Positions 40,899 to 48,557 of a DNA stretch of 64,000 nt are shown piece after piece; the stretch's first letter is position 1; every line of letters begins with the position of its first letter. Source of the stretch: Acidobacteriota bacterium (GTDB lineage: Bacteria > Acidobacteriota > Thermoanaerobaculia > Multivoradales > Multivoraceae); contig JAPOWR010000001.1 in NCBI GenBank assembly GCA_026707545.1, positions 2,199,778-2,263,777 on the forward strand. Direction: 5' to 3'. The notes under the pieces are model-generated. The model was not told the origin of the DNA and made no database searches. It was given only the letters and a program-made list of their open reading frames with translations. A program made the position numbers and the translations under genes.

Positions 40899-43418
40899 AT
40901 GACCGTAACGCCGATGACCGTCTGTCTCAGAGTCGCCGCCCTCACCGCGCTCCTGCTGGTCGTCGCTGGCGGCGCGCCGTTGGCCGACGAGACCGGCGAC
41001 TCCGCCCCGCCCGAGCCTCTCGACGTCCAGTTCGTCCGCTGGCTGGAGCGCGTCGGGCCACTGATCAGTGAAGAGGAGCGGGCGTTCTTCATCGGCCTCC
41101 CCGAGGACTACCGGCGCGAGGCGTTCATCCAGGCCTTCTGGAAGGCCCGCGACCCGGATCCACGGACACCGCTGAACGAACTGCGCGTGCTCTGGGAGGA
41201 TCGCGTGGACGCGGCGCTCAGCCAGTGGGGCACGCTCGAGGATGCCCGGGCCCTCTTCTACCTGCTGAACGGCCCGCCGGGACGGTTCGTCCTGCCCGAC
41301 GGACGCACCGCGTCATACTGCCTCTCGCGCGGCAGCGAGCTGGAGATCTGGTTCTACGGCGGCAGCGACCGCACACCGCGCCACTTCGTCGTCATCTTCG
41401 TGCGCACGAGCAGGAACCGGCCTTACCAGTTCTGGCACAAGAGCGCGGTACGGCGTCCAACGGCCCGTCGCGGCCTGCCGACGACGAACATCAGGGTGCT
41501 CTGCGCGGACGAGTGGTTCGGCTGGGCCGCCCAGGCGCTGCAGCGCGACCTCGCCAGCACCGGAGTCCTGGAAGAAGTCTCGACGCCTCCCGAGCCTCCC
41601 GCGGAGTGGCTGGCCACCTTCGCCGCCTTCAACACCGACGTCCCGGCAGGTGCCCCTCGCTTCGACGTCGACCTCGAGTGGGACTTCCCGGGCCGCAACC
41701 AGACGCGGACGGTGACGCACGGACTCGTGCTGGTTCCGAACGCCAGCGCGGGCCGCAGGACCTTCCAGGAGCGCGAGTACCACAGCTTTCACATGACCGG
41801 CGAAGTGATCAGGGACGATCACCTGTTCGAGACCTTCCGCTACCGCTTCGAGCTTCCCGCGGGCAGCAAAGGCGAGGAGGCGCGGATCCCGCTCGTCTTC
41901 ACCCGCTACCTGCGTCCGGGCGAGGTCCAGGTCCGGCTCAAGATCGAGGACGTCTTCGGCCAGCAGTTCGCGGTCGTCAATGAGACGGTCGACGTGCCGA
42001 ACCTCGAGCAGGCGCAATCGCTGCGCAAAACGATCCTGGAGACGTTCCCGGCCCTCGCCGAGGCGAACGAGGCCGCGTCCCGCGGCGAACGCCTGCTGCG
42101 GCTGGTGCCGCCGCGAGACGAACGCCTGCGAGTCGGCATGGTCCGATTCTCCACGCACGCGATCGGCGACTTCGACGCCGTCGCCTTCTCGCTCGACGGC
42201 CGCGAGATCCTGCGCAAACGCCGGCCCCCCTATGGTGTGGAACTGAACCTCGGTTCCCATCCGACCGAGCACCGGATCCGGGTGGAAGGCCTCAAGGACG
42301 GCGAGGTCGTCGCCTCGGACGAGATGTCCGTCAATCGCGGCGGCCAGCGCTTCCGCGCCCGGTTCATCGAGCCGCGCTCCGGCGAACAGTATCTGCAAAG
42401 CACCCGCGCCGTCGTCGAGATCGCGGTGCCGGACGGCGAGGAGATCGAGCGACTTGAACTGTTCCTGGGCGAGGAGCGGATCGCCACGCTCTACCAGCCG
42501 CCCTGGGTCCAGCCGGTCGTGCTCGACGGGCCAAACCTGACCTACCTTCGAGCGGCCGCTTTTCTCGCCGACGGCAGCAGCACGGAGGACGTCGTCTTCA
42601 TCAACAGCCCGAACCCGATCGAGCGGATCGACGTGCAGTACATCGAGCTTTTCGCCAGCGTCGTCGACGAAAGCGGACGACCGGTCCCCGGACTGGAGCA
42701 GGATCACTTCGCGGTCACCGAAGACGGTGTTCCGCAGACAGTCCGACGCTTCGAATGGGTCGACGACACGCCCTTCCACGCGGGCCTCCTGATCGACACC
42801 TCCGCTTCGATGGAGGAATCGATCGAAGAGGTCCGCACCGCCGCGCGCCGGTTCGTGGACACGGCTCTTCAACCCAAGGATCGAATGGCGATCCTCACGT
42901 TCGCCAACCGCACCCAGGTCGAGAGCCGGTTCACGAAGAACACGGGCCAGCTCGCACGGGCGCTCTCGGGCCTCAAGGCGACCGGCACGACCTCGCTCTA
43001 CGACAGTCTGGTCTACGCACTCAGCTACTTCGACGGCATCAGCGGCCAGAAGGCGCTGCTCCTCCTGTCCGACGGCCGGGACGAGAACAGCTCGTTCACG
43101 TTCGAGAGCGCCCTCGAGACCGCGCACCGATCCGGCGTGACGATCTACGCCATCGGACTCAAGAAGGCGGCGACGGACAGAACCACCCGTCGAGTCCTCG
43201 AGCGCATCGCGGGAGAGACCGGTGGCCAGGCGTTCTTCATCGATCAGGTCAGCGAACTCGACGCGATCTACCGGCAGATCGAACGGGAACTCAGGAACCG
43301 CTACCTGCTCACCTACCAGTCGACGAGCACGAAGCCGGACAGCGAGTTCCGCGTGGTGCGGGTCGAAGTGGACCGCCGCGGCGCCGACGTGCGGACGATG
43401 GCGGGGTACTACCCCTAA
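40899..43418 (+). CDS. Exported GWxTD-like plus VWFA (MIDAS) protein
   Basis: This protein is about 839 residues. A signal peptide precedes residues ~40-110, where YRREAFIQAFWKARDPDPRTPLNELRVLWEDRVDAAL gives the GWxTD-domain pattern (the exact GWxTD tetrad is degenerate: WGTLEDARALFYLLNGPP). A long beta-rich middle follows. Near 633-637, LIDTSASMEE is an intact MIDAS (D-x-S-x-S) of a von Willebrand A domain that continues to the C-terminus (LLSDGRDENSSF, then YAIGLKKAATD). This architecture is common in Acidobacteriota as a secreted metal-dependent adhesion-type protein. Function unknown. Confidence 0.88.
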   Translation: MTVTPMTVCLRVAALTALLLVVAGGAPLADETGDSAPPEPLDVQFVRWLERVGPLISEEERAFFIGLPEDYRREAFIQAFWKARDPDPRTPLNELRVLWEDRVDAALSQWGTLEDARALFYLLNGPPGRFVLPDGRTASYCLSRGSELEIWFYGGSDRTPRHFVVIFVRTSRNRPYQFWHKSAVRRPTARRGLPTTNIRVLCADEWFGWAAQALQRDLASTGVLEEVSTPPEPPAEWLATFAAFNTDVPAGAPRFDVDLEWDFPGRNQTRTVTHGLVLVPNASAGRRTFQEREYHSFHMTGEVIRDDHLFETFRYRFELPAGSKGEEARIPLVFTRYLRPGEVQVRLKIEDVFGQQFAVVNETVDVPNLEQAQSLRKTILETFPALAEANEAASRGERLLRLVPPRDERLRVGMVRFSTHAIGDFDAVAFSLDGREILRKRRPPYGVELNLGSHPTEHRIRVEGLKDGEVVASDEMSVNRGGQRFRARFIEPRSGEQYLQSTRAVVEIAVPDGEEIERLELFLGEERIATLYQPPWVQPVVLDGPNLTYLRAAAFLADGSSTEDVVFINSPNPIERIDVQYIELFASVVDESGRPVPGLEQDHFAVTEDGVPQTVRRFEWVDDTPFHAGLLIDTSASMEESIEEVRTAARRFVDTALQPKDRMAILTFANRTQVESRFTKNTGQLARALSGLKATGTTSLYDSLVYALSYFDGISGQKALLLLSDGRDENSSFTFESALETAHRSGVTIYAIGLKKAATDRTTRRVLERIAGETGGQAFFIDQVSELDAIYRQIERELRNRYLLTYQSTSTKPDSEFRVVRVEVDRRGADVRTMAGYYP

Positions 43419-43436
43419 AAGCGGCCTGGCAGGGCC

Positions 43437-44864
43437 CTACACCGCCAGCGCGTCCTCGCCGAACCGTTCCATCGCCTCCAGCGTCTCCCGCACGTCGTCC
43501 CAACCCGTCGAGTGGTTGATGATGCAGAGCCGCAACGCGAACGTCCCGTGCAGACTTGTCGACGAAACGAACGCGCGGTCATCCCAGAAGAGACGCGCGA
43601 GTACCTCCCGGTTGACGTTCTCGAGCGTCCCGTCGTCCAGACCGGCGCCTTCAGGGTTGACGCGCATGCAGACGATGCCTAGCGTCGCGGGCGCCTGCAG
43701 CTCCAGGGTCCGGCTCTCCCGAACGTACTCCTCGGCCCGCTTCGAAAGCTCCATCCCCTTCGAGACGGCCCGTCTGAACGCGGACATGCCGAACGTCTGA
43801 ATCGACATCCAGATCTTCAGGGCGCGGAACGACCGGCTCAGTTGCAGGCCGCGGTCGTCGAGGTTCGGATGGTGCGCTCCCCAGACCGTGTCCTGGAGAA
43901 CCGTCGTGCTGAAGGCGAAGACTCTCTCCAGCGTCCGGACGTCCTTCACCAGGAGGCAGCCCACCTCGTACGGCTGGAACAGCCACTTGTGGGGGTCGAG
44001 CCCGATCGAGTCGGCTCGCTCGATTCCGGTGAGAAGCTCCCCGCCCTTCTCCGTGATCGCCGCGAAGCCGCCGTAGGCGGCATCCACGTGAAGCCAGATG
44101 TCCTCCGCCTGGCAAAGGTCCGCCATCGCCTGGAGGGGATCGATCGCTCCCGTGCTGGGCGCCCCGGCATTGGCGCAGATTGCCAGGGGCGTGAAGCCCG
44201 CGGCACGATCCTCCGCAACCGCACGCGCGAGGGCCTCCACATCCAGGCGGAACGCACTGTCCGTCGGGATCTCGCGAATGCCCTCCGGCCTGACGCCGAC
44301 GATCACCGCGGCACGCGCCTGTGCGCTGTGGCTCTGGTCGCTCATGTACACCGTTGGGCGCTCGGGATTGCCCGCCGCTTCCCTGGCCGCCACGAAGGCG
44401 TCGACGCTGGCGGCGGAACCGCCGCTCGTCAGCAACCCGCCCGAGCTGTCCGGATAGCCCAGCCAGCGCCGGAACCAGTCCAGGACGACGAGTTCGACCT
44501 GGCTCGGACCGCTGGCAACCAGCCAGGTGCAGGCGTTCACGTTCCAGGCGGAGGCCAGAAAATCCGCTACCACGCCGGGCCACGTCGGCTCCGACGGAAC
44601 GAAACCGAAGCAGCGGGGGTGGTCCAGCCGGGTCGTCATCGGCAGGATGTCCTCCACGACCCGCTGCAGGACCCCCTCGGCCGGGTGCCCCTCCTCCGGC
44701 GGACCCTCGAGCAATAGCCGCTCGAGCCCTTCCTTGAACTCGCCGTCCCAAGCGCTCTCGTCAGGCAAGCTCTCGATCCGGGCCACCGCGAGTTCCGCGG
44801 CCTTTCCGGCCAGAGCCAGCATGTCTTCCTGCGACATCCGGAGGTCGGAGCGGCGTGGTCCCAT
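43437..44864 (-). CDS. PLP-dependent amino-acid decarboxylase (aromatic-L-amino-acid/group II type)
   Basis: This 475-residue PLP enzyme shows the group II decarboxylase blocks: PRCFGFVPSEPTWPGVVADFL, then LTSGGSAASVDAFVAARE (PLP phosphate side), WLHVDAAYGGFAAITEKG with the cofactor-stacking His, and LDPHKWLFQPYEVGCLLVKD with the Schiff-base Lys. It should decarboxylate an aromatic or related amino acid, releasing an amine; specificity is not readable. The ATG at 44864 is preceded by TAGAAT 8 bases upstream, a strong leaderless promoter case. It converges with the GWxTD/VWFA gene. Confidence 0.9.
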   Translation of the reverse strand: MGPRRSDLRMSQEDMLALAGKAAELAVARIESLPDESAWDGEFKEGLERLLLEGPPEEGHPAEGVLQRVVEDILPMTTRLDHPRCFGFVPSEPTWPGVVADFLASAWNVNACTWLVASGPSQVELVVLDWFRRWLGYPDSSGGLLTSGGSAASVDAFVAAREAAGNPERPTVYMSDQSHSAQARAAVIVGVRPEGIREIPTDSAFRLDVEALARAVAEDRAAGFTPLAICANAGAPSTGAIDPLQAMADLCQAEDIWLHVDAAYGGFAAITEKGGELLTGIERADSIGLDPHKWLFQPYEVGCLLVKDVRTLERVFAFSTTVLQDTVWGAHHPNLDDRGLQLSRSFRALKIWMSIQTFGMSAFRRAVSKGMELSKRAEEYVRESRTLELQAPATLGIVCMRVNPEGAGLDDGTLENVNREVLARLFWDDRAFVSSTSLHGTFALRLCIINHSTGWDDVRETLEAMERFGEDALAV

Positions 44865-44872
44865 GCCCGACC

Positions 44873-44878
44873 ATTCTA
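44873..44878 (-). promoter_or_regulatory. Probable -10 box, decarboxylase gene
   Basis: Minus-strand TAGAAT ends 8 bases before the ATG at 44864. It is one base short of consensus TATAAT and is the best example of the leaderless pattern here. Confidence 0.5.
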
Positions 44879-44883
44879 GTCAC

Positions 44884-45786
44884 CTACCGAAAGGGGGGTG
44901 CGACCTCCTCGATGAACCGGTCGAGGACCTCCTTCTGGCGTTCCTTCGCGCCCAGGTTGAACGCCGGCACGATGAACTCGTGGACTCCGGCGTCGCCGTA
45001 GGCACCGACCGCGTCGACGATCTCCGATACGCCGCCGATGTTCGACGGCATTCCCGTGCCGCGTGCCCGCACCTTGGCCAGAAACGCCTCGTCGTCGCTC
45101 AGGAAGAGCAGCGCCACGGCGGAGCGCTCGATCTCCGCCGGGTCCCGTCCCACGTTCTCGCAGTGGGCGTCGAGCACCGTCATCTTGTGCTTGAGGATGT
45201 CCGCCGTACCCCAAACGTTCCACTCGTCGGCGTGCTGGGCGGTGATTCGCAGGGTCACCTTCTCGCCGCCGCCGCCGATCATCAGCGGCAGCGGGTCCTG
45301 GACCGGCTTGGGCTCGAGCGGCGCATCGACGAGTTGGTAGGCCTCGCCAACGTAGCTCGCCCTCTGCGAGCCGTAGAGCGCCTTGATCGTCCGGCAGGCC
45401 TCGTCCAGGCGGCGGAGCCGCTCGCCCATCGTGTAGAACGGGATGCCGTAGGCGAGGTGCTCGTTCTCCTGCCAGCCAGCGCCGAGGCCGAGCACCACCC
45501 GGCCGCCCGAGATGTGGTCGATCGTCGCCGCCATCTTCGCCAGCACCGCCGGATGCCGGTAGGTGTTGCCCGTGACCAGCGGACCGAGACGCACGCGTGG
45601 CACCGCCGCCGCCAGAGCAGCGATTGTCGTCCAGCTCTCCGCCCACGGCGCCGATGTGTCCTCGCCGTTCGGCATGAAGTGGTCGGCGTACCAGATGCCG
45701 TCCCAGCCGGTCGCCTCGACGTGCCGGGACATCTCCAGCAAGTCGGACCAGGGCATCGTCGGGGCGGGCCAGTAGCTGAATCGCAT
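44884..45786 (-). CDS. LLM-class F420-dependent oxidoreductase
   Basis: This 300-residue luciferase-like barrel has WDGIWYADHFMPNG in its first third, followed by HPAVLAKMAATIDHISGGRVVLGLGAGWQENEHLAYG, the hallmark LLM F420/FMN phosphate-binding helix and the typical GxGxGWxxxExxAxG run. The middle contains PLPLMIGGGGEKVTLRITAQHADEWNVWG. It likely carries out F420-linked hydride transfer; the substrate is unknown. A GGAG ribosome-binding site stands before the ATG. It is the second of three LLM enzymes in the window and shares little beyond fold with the first. Confidence 0.9.
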   Translation of the reverse strand: MRFSYWPAPTMPWSDLLEMSRHVEATGWDGIWYADHFMPNGEDTSAPWAESWTTIAALAAAVPRVRLGPLVTGNTYRHPAVLAKMAATIDHISGGRVVLGLGAGWQENEHLAYGIPFYTMGERLRRLDEACRTIKALYGSQRASYVGEAYQLVDAPLEPKPVQDPLPLMIGGGGEKVTLRITAQHADEWNVWGTADILKHKMTVLDAHCENVGRDPAEIERSAVALLFLSDDEAFLAKVRARGTGMPSNIGGVSEIVDAVGAYGDAGVHEFIVPAFNLGAKERQKEVLDRFIEEVAPPFR

Positions 45787-45848
45787 TCGCGGGACTCCGT
45801 GCGGTCACGTGAGCGGTGAGGGCGCGTACCCTACCGCGCATCCTCGAG

Positions 45849-46766
45849 TCAGAAGCTGTACTTCATCCCGAAGCTGACACCCCACATGCTGAGGTCGCCG
45901 GTAGACATCACGTAGGTGACGTCGGTCCCGCCGGGGCTTCGGCTCGAGTGGTGGCTCCGGAGCTGGTCCCAGGGCAGCCTGCCGGTCTCGAAGTCGCCGT
46001 ACTCGACCAGACGCGCCTTGATGCCGAGCCTTACCGAGTCGTTCACCGAGAAGTCGACTCCCGCCAGCAACTGGTAGGCGGACACGCTGTCCTGGAGCTT
46101 CGTGTTCGCAATGGTCGTCGTCCCCGCGACGATCCGCCGCAGGCTCTCCTCGTCCGGATGGCCGGCGAACGTCGTGATGGCGTCGGGATTGCCGTTCCGC
46201 TTCCACCGGTTGAAGTAGTCGATCGAAGCATCCGCGGTGCCGAGGCCGAGGCCGACGTACGGCGAGACTCTCGCGCCCGGCGTGAAGTCCCAGTAGGCGT
46301 TGGCGAAGAAGCTCTCGTACTGCACGGTCTCGATCCGGGTTTCCGCGATCTCGAGTTCCTGTTGCGCCTTGTCCACCGTCACATCGTCGGTCGCCGCCAG
46401 ATCGGCCACCGCGTCGTAGGTCAGTGCCGAGTGGGTGTACTCGAGTTCGGCGCGGATGTTGCCGAAGCGATAGCCGACCGCGAGGCCGCCCATCATCCCG
46501 GAGTCGCTGCCGCCCATGTCCGAAGACCATGCCGAGGGCGGAGGATCGCAGCCCGCGTTCGTGCCGTCGATCGGCACGATCCAGCCGTCACAGGTGGTCG
46601 CGACGTCGTTGTCCGTGCCGTCCAGGGTCATGGACGCGCCGCTGCCGATGCCCAACTCCAACCCAAGGTAGGGACCGTTCTGTGCCTCGGCGATCCCCGT
46701 GGAAGCGGTGCCCAGGAGTGGCGGCAGCAGGCACACGACCGTCCCGATCCAACTACTACATCTCAT
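45849..46766 (-). CDS. Outer-membrane beta-barrel protein (OmpW/Opa-like)
   Basis: This 305-residue protein has a signal peptide ending near GIAEAQ. The body alternates short hydrophobic strands (PYLGLELGIGSGASM, MMGGLAVGYRFGNIRAELEYTHSAL, VSPYVGLGLGTADA, SVRLGIKARLVEYGDF) and ends in WGVSFGMKYSF, with the C-terminal Phe expected for BAM-inserted barrels. It is probably an 8-stranded porin-like or structural barrel. A GGAGGG site precedes the ATG. The gene lies 19 bases after the Gfo/Idh/MocA gene's end, on the same strand. Confidence 0.85.
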   Translation of the reverse strand: MRCSSWIGTVVCLLPPLLGTASTGIAEAQNGPYLGLELGIGSGASMTLDGTDNDVATTCDGWIVPIDGTNAGCDPPPSAWSSDMGGSDSGMMGGLAVGYRFGNIRAELEYTHSALTYDAVADLAATDDVTVDKAQQELEIAETRIETVQYESFFANAYWDFTPGARVSPYVGLGLGTADASIDYFNRWKRNGNPDAITTFAGHPDEESLRRIVAGTTTIANTKLQDSVSAYQLLAGVDFSVNDSVRLGIKARLVEYGDFETGRLPWDQLRSHHSSRSPGGTDVTYVMSTGDLSMWGVSFGMKYSF

Positions 46767-46785
46767 TCTCGGTCCCTCCAGTGAC

Positions 46786-47979
46786 TCACGCGCACCCTAC
46801 CCGTCGCCCTTCCGCCGCCGACACGTACGCCGAGTACAGCACCCGCACGACCTCCAGGCCAAGCTCGCCGTCCGACTCGGCGGCCACGCCGTCCAGCAGG
46901 TTGGCGGCGAACGCCTGGCACATGCCGAGCTGGCCCGATGTCCAGTCCTCGTCCGGCATCGGCGTCGTCCAGCCGGCGCCGGAGTCGATCTTCTCCATGA
47001 TGTAGGCGTCGTCGAAGACGTTCCCGTCCGGCGTGTACGCGCGGAGCATGTCGTTCGGGCTCAGACTGAGCCTCAACCGACAGTTGCTGGCAAACAGATC
47101 GAGGCCGCTTTCCATTCCACCGAGGACGTGATCCCCGCCCCAGGCGACGGCGCGTGAACCGTCGTCGAAGCCGATGGTGGCGCAGCCCCAGTTCTCGACC
47201 TCGCCCCAACCGCCGGCGACGCGGAGTTCGTCCGCCGACACGCCGGCGACCGCGCTCAGATCCGCGGTCTCGGCGCTGACCCAGGCGGGTCGTACCGGCT
47301 TACCCGACCGCCGTAACCCTTCCACCCGCTTCAGGTGGAGCATGGCGCCGACCGGATGGGCAGCGAGCCGGATCAGGGCGCCGCCGCCTGTGTGCCGCCA
47401 GACCCGCGAGTAGGGAGAGTGAGAGCCGCTGTGGCACTCGCCGCCCCGCATCTCGAGCAGAACCGCGTCCGCCTTTTCCAGCAGGCCGAGCGCGCGGCGG
47501 AACGCGGGAGCGTAGATCCAGTTCTCGCCGTAGAGAAGCTGCACGCCGGCGCGCTTCGCCGCCTCGACCATGGCACGCGCGTCCGCTTCGGCGGCTTGCA
47601 GCATCTCGCAACGGTCGCGAGCGGCAACGTCGGCGTCGCTCGCGTCCTCCGGCAGATCCTGGCCGGTGTAGGCGGTCAGGGGCTTCGTGCAGATGACGTG
47701 CTTGCCGGCCGCGGCGGCAGCTTCGGTCATGTCGCGGTGCAGGCGGTTGGGGACGCAGAGATCGACGACGTCGATCGAAGGATCCGAGAGCATGTCGTCG
47801 AGGTCGTCGAAGACGGCCGGCACGTCGAAGCGCTGTGCGTAGTCCTCGGCGTGTTCGCGGCGGCGCGAGACGACGCCGCCGACGCTCGCCGAGACGACCT
47901 GCTTCCAGCAGCGCGCCCTGGTTTCGGCGAGGAACCCGGCGCCGACGATCCCAACTCGCAACTGCCGCGACTCCCCCAT
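46786..47979 (-). CDS. Gfo/Idh/MocA-family oxidoreductase
   Basis: This protein is about 397 residues. The Rossmann half starts with LRVGIVGAGFLAETRARCWKQV and GGVVSRRREHAEDYAQRF, and the catalytic region VVDLCVPNRLHRDMTEAAAAAGKHVICTKPLTAY contains the TKPL Lys. The C-terminal half is the substrate-binding domain with the expected beta sheet. It should be an NAD(P)-dependent sugar or inositol dehydrogenase. Unlike the paralogue at 32796-34133 it lacks a Tat signal, so it works in the cytosol. The ATG at 47979 has a TATGCT box 11 bases upstream; an open frame extends a further 9 codons. Confidence 0.88.
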   Translation of the reverse strand: MGESRQLRVGIVGAGFLAETRARCWKQVVSASVGGVVSRRREHAEDYAQRFDVPAVFDDLDDMLSDPSIDVVDLCVPNRLHRDMTEAAAAAGKHVICTKPLTAYTGQDLPEDASDADVAARDRCEMLQAAEADARAMVEAAKRAGVQLLYGENWIYAPAFRRALGLLEKADAVLLEMRGGECHSGSHSPYSRVWRHTGGGALIRLAAHPVGAMLHLKRVEGLRRSGKPVRPAWVSAETADLSAVAGVSADELRVAGGWGEVENWGCATIGFDDGSRAVAWGGDHVLGGMESGLDLFASNCRLRLSLSPNDMLRAYTPDGNVFDDAYIMEKIDSGAGWTTPMPDEDWTSGQLGMCQAFAANLLDGVAAESDGELGLEVVRVLYSAYVSAAEGRRVGCA

Positions 47980-47990
47980 CGACTCGCGGG

Positions 47991-47996
47991 AGCATA
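47991..47996 (-). promoter_or_regulatory. Probable -10 box, Gfo/Idh/MocA gene
   Basis: Minus-strand TATGCT lies 11 bases upstream of the ATG at 47979. The leader would be very short. Confidence 0.4.
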
Positions 47997-48016
47997 GCCG
48001 CCGCACCGGCCTCTGC

Positions 48017-48022
48017 TACCCT
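48017..48022 (+). promoter_or_regulatory. Probable -10 box, His-rich protein gene
   Basis: TACCCT ends 9 bases before the ATG at 48032, with no ribosome-binding site in the gap. Confidence 0.35.
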
Positions 48023-48031
48023 CCGCAACCG

Positions 48032-48409
48032 ATGCTGGACCGGCCCGGCTCGCCGCTCGCCACCGTCAACGCCCTCGCGCTGACGTGCGCCATCCTGCTT
48101 GCGGGCGCCTGGGACGCGAACAATCACGGCCACGACGCCGTCGAGACGAACGCCACCCACTGCACGGTCGATCACGACGCCGAGGCTTCGGCAGCCGCGA
48201 GCCACGCCACCGTCGGCACGGCCGCGGCGGCGCACGACCATTCCTGCATCGCCTGCCAGCTCGGCCGAGCCACGACCAACCAGGTCGGCAAACGCCTGGC
48301 CACGAAGCCCCCGGACCTTCCGTCGACCGCGCTGAGGTCGGAGGGTCCAGGCAGGTTCGAGAGCGGCGAGCACCGGCAGCGGACGGCCCGCGGACCGCCC
48401 AAGGGCTGA
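48032..48409 (+). CDS. Small His-rich exported protein (DUF2946-like)
   Basis: This 125-residue protein has an N-terminal hydrophobic segment (TVNALALTCAILLAGAW). It is followed by a His- and Cys-rich region (NNHGHDAVETNATHCTVDHDAEASAAASH, then AAHDHSCIACQLGRA), so a CxxC and several His could bind metal such as copper or zinc. It resembles the small DUF2946-type proteins found with metal and TonB systems, but the match is weak. It lies just upstream of the TonB receptor, with a structured leader between them. The tail is basic and probably disordered. Confidence 0.65.
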   Translation: MLDRPGSPLATVNALALTCAILLAGAWDANNHGHDAVETNATHCTVDHDAEASAAASHATVGTAAAAHDHSCIACQLGRATTNQVGKRLATKPPDLPSTALRSEGPGRFESGEHRQRTARGPPKG

Positions 48410-48422
48410 GTCGACACCGCCT

Positions 48423-48438
48423 CCGACCCTAGGGTCGG
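48423..48438. repeat. 16-bp perfect palindrome
   Basis: CCGACCCTAGGGTCGG is its own reverse complement and lies 14 bases after the His-rich gene's stop. It could be a dimeric repressor site or the terminator hairpin of that gene; there is no T-tract. Confidence 0.45.
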
Positions 48439-48455
48439 CCTTGCAGCGTCGCAGA

Positions 48456-48503
48456 GGGGCGCACCGCCGATCGTAGCGGTGTGCTTCCGGGCCGCTGCGC
48501 CCC
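48456..48503 (+). promoter_or_regulatory. Structured leader upstream of TonB receptor
   Basis: An outer stem GGGGCG (48456-48461) with CGCCCC (48498-48503) encloses an inner perfect hairpin, CACCGC (48462-48467) with GCGGTG (48476-48481), with a CGATCGTA loop. The fold is nested and about 48 bases long. It is not a recognised riboswitch: I saw no cobalamin B12-box, TPP or FMN core. It may control the receptor mRNA. Confidence 0.4.
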
Positions 48504-48557
48504 AGCCAACGACCGCCACCCATCGACTCGAATCGACGACGACAGGACCTTCTCGCC

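Noticed and set aside
48410..48557. A cobalamin or other known riboswitch upstream of the TonB receptor
   Set aside because: No B12-box, TPP or FMN core sequence was found; only unspecific hairpins remain, so it is reported as an unclassified structured leader.
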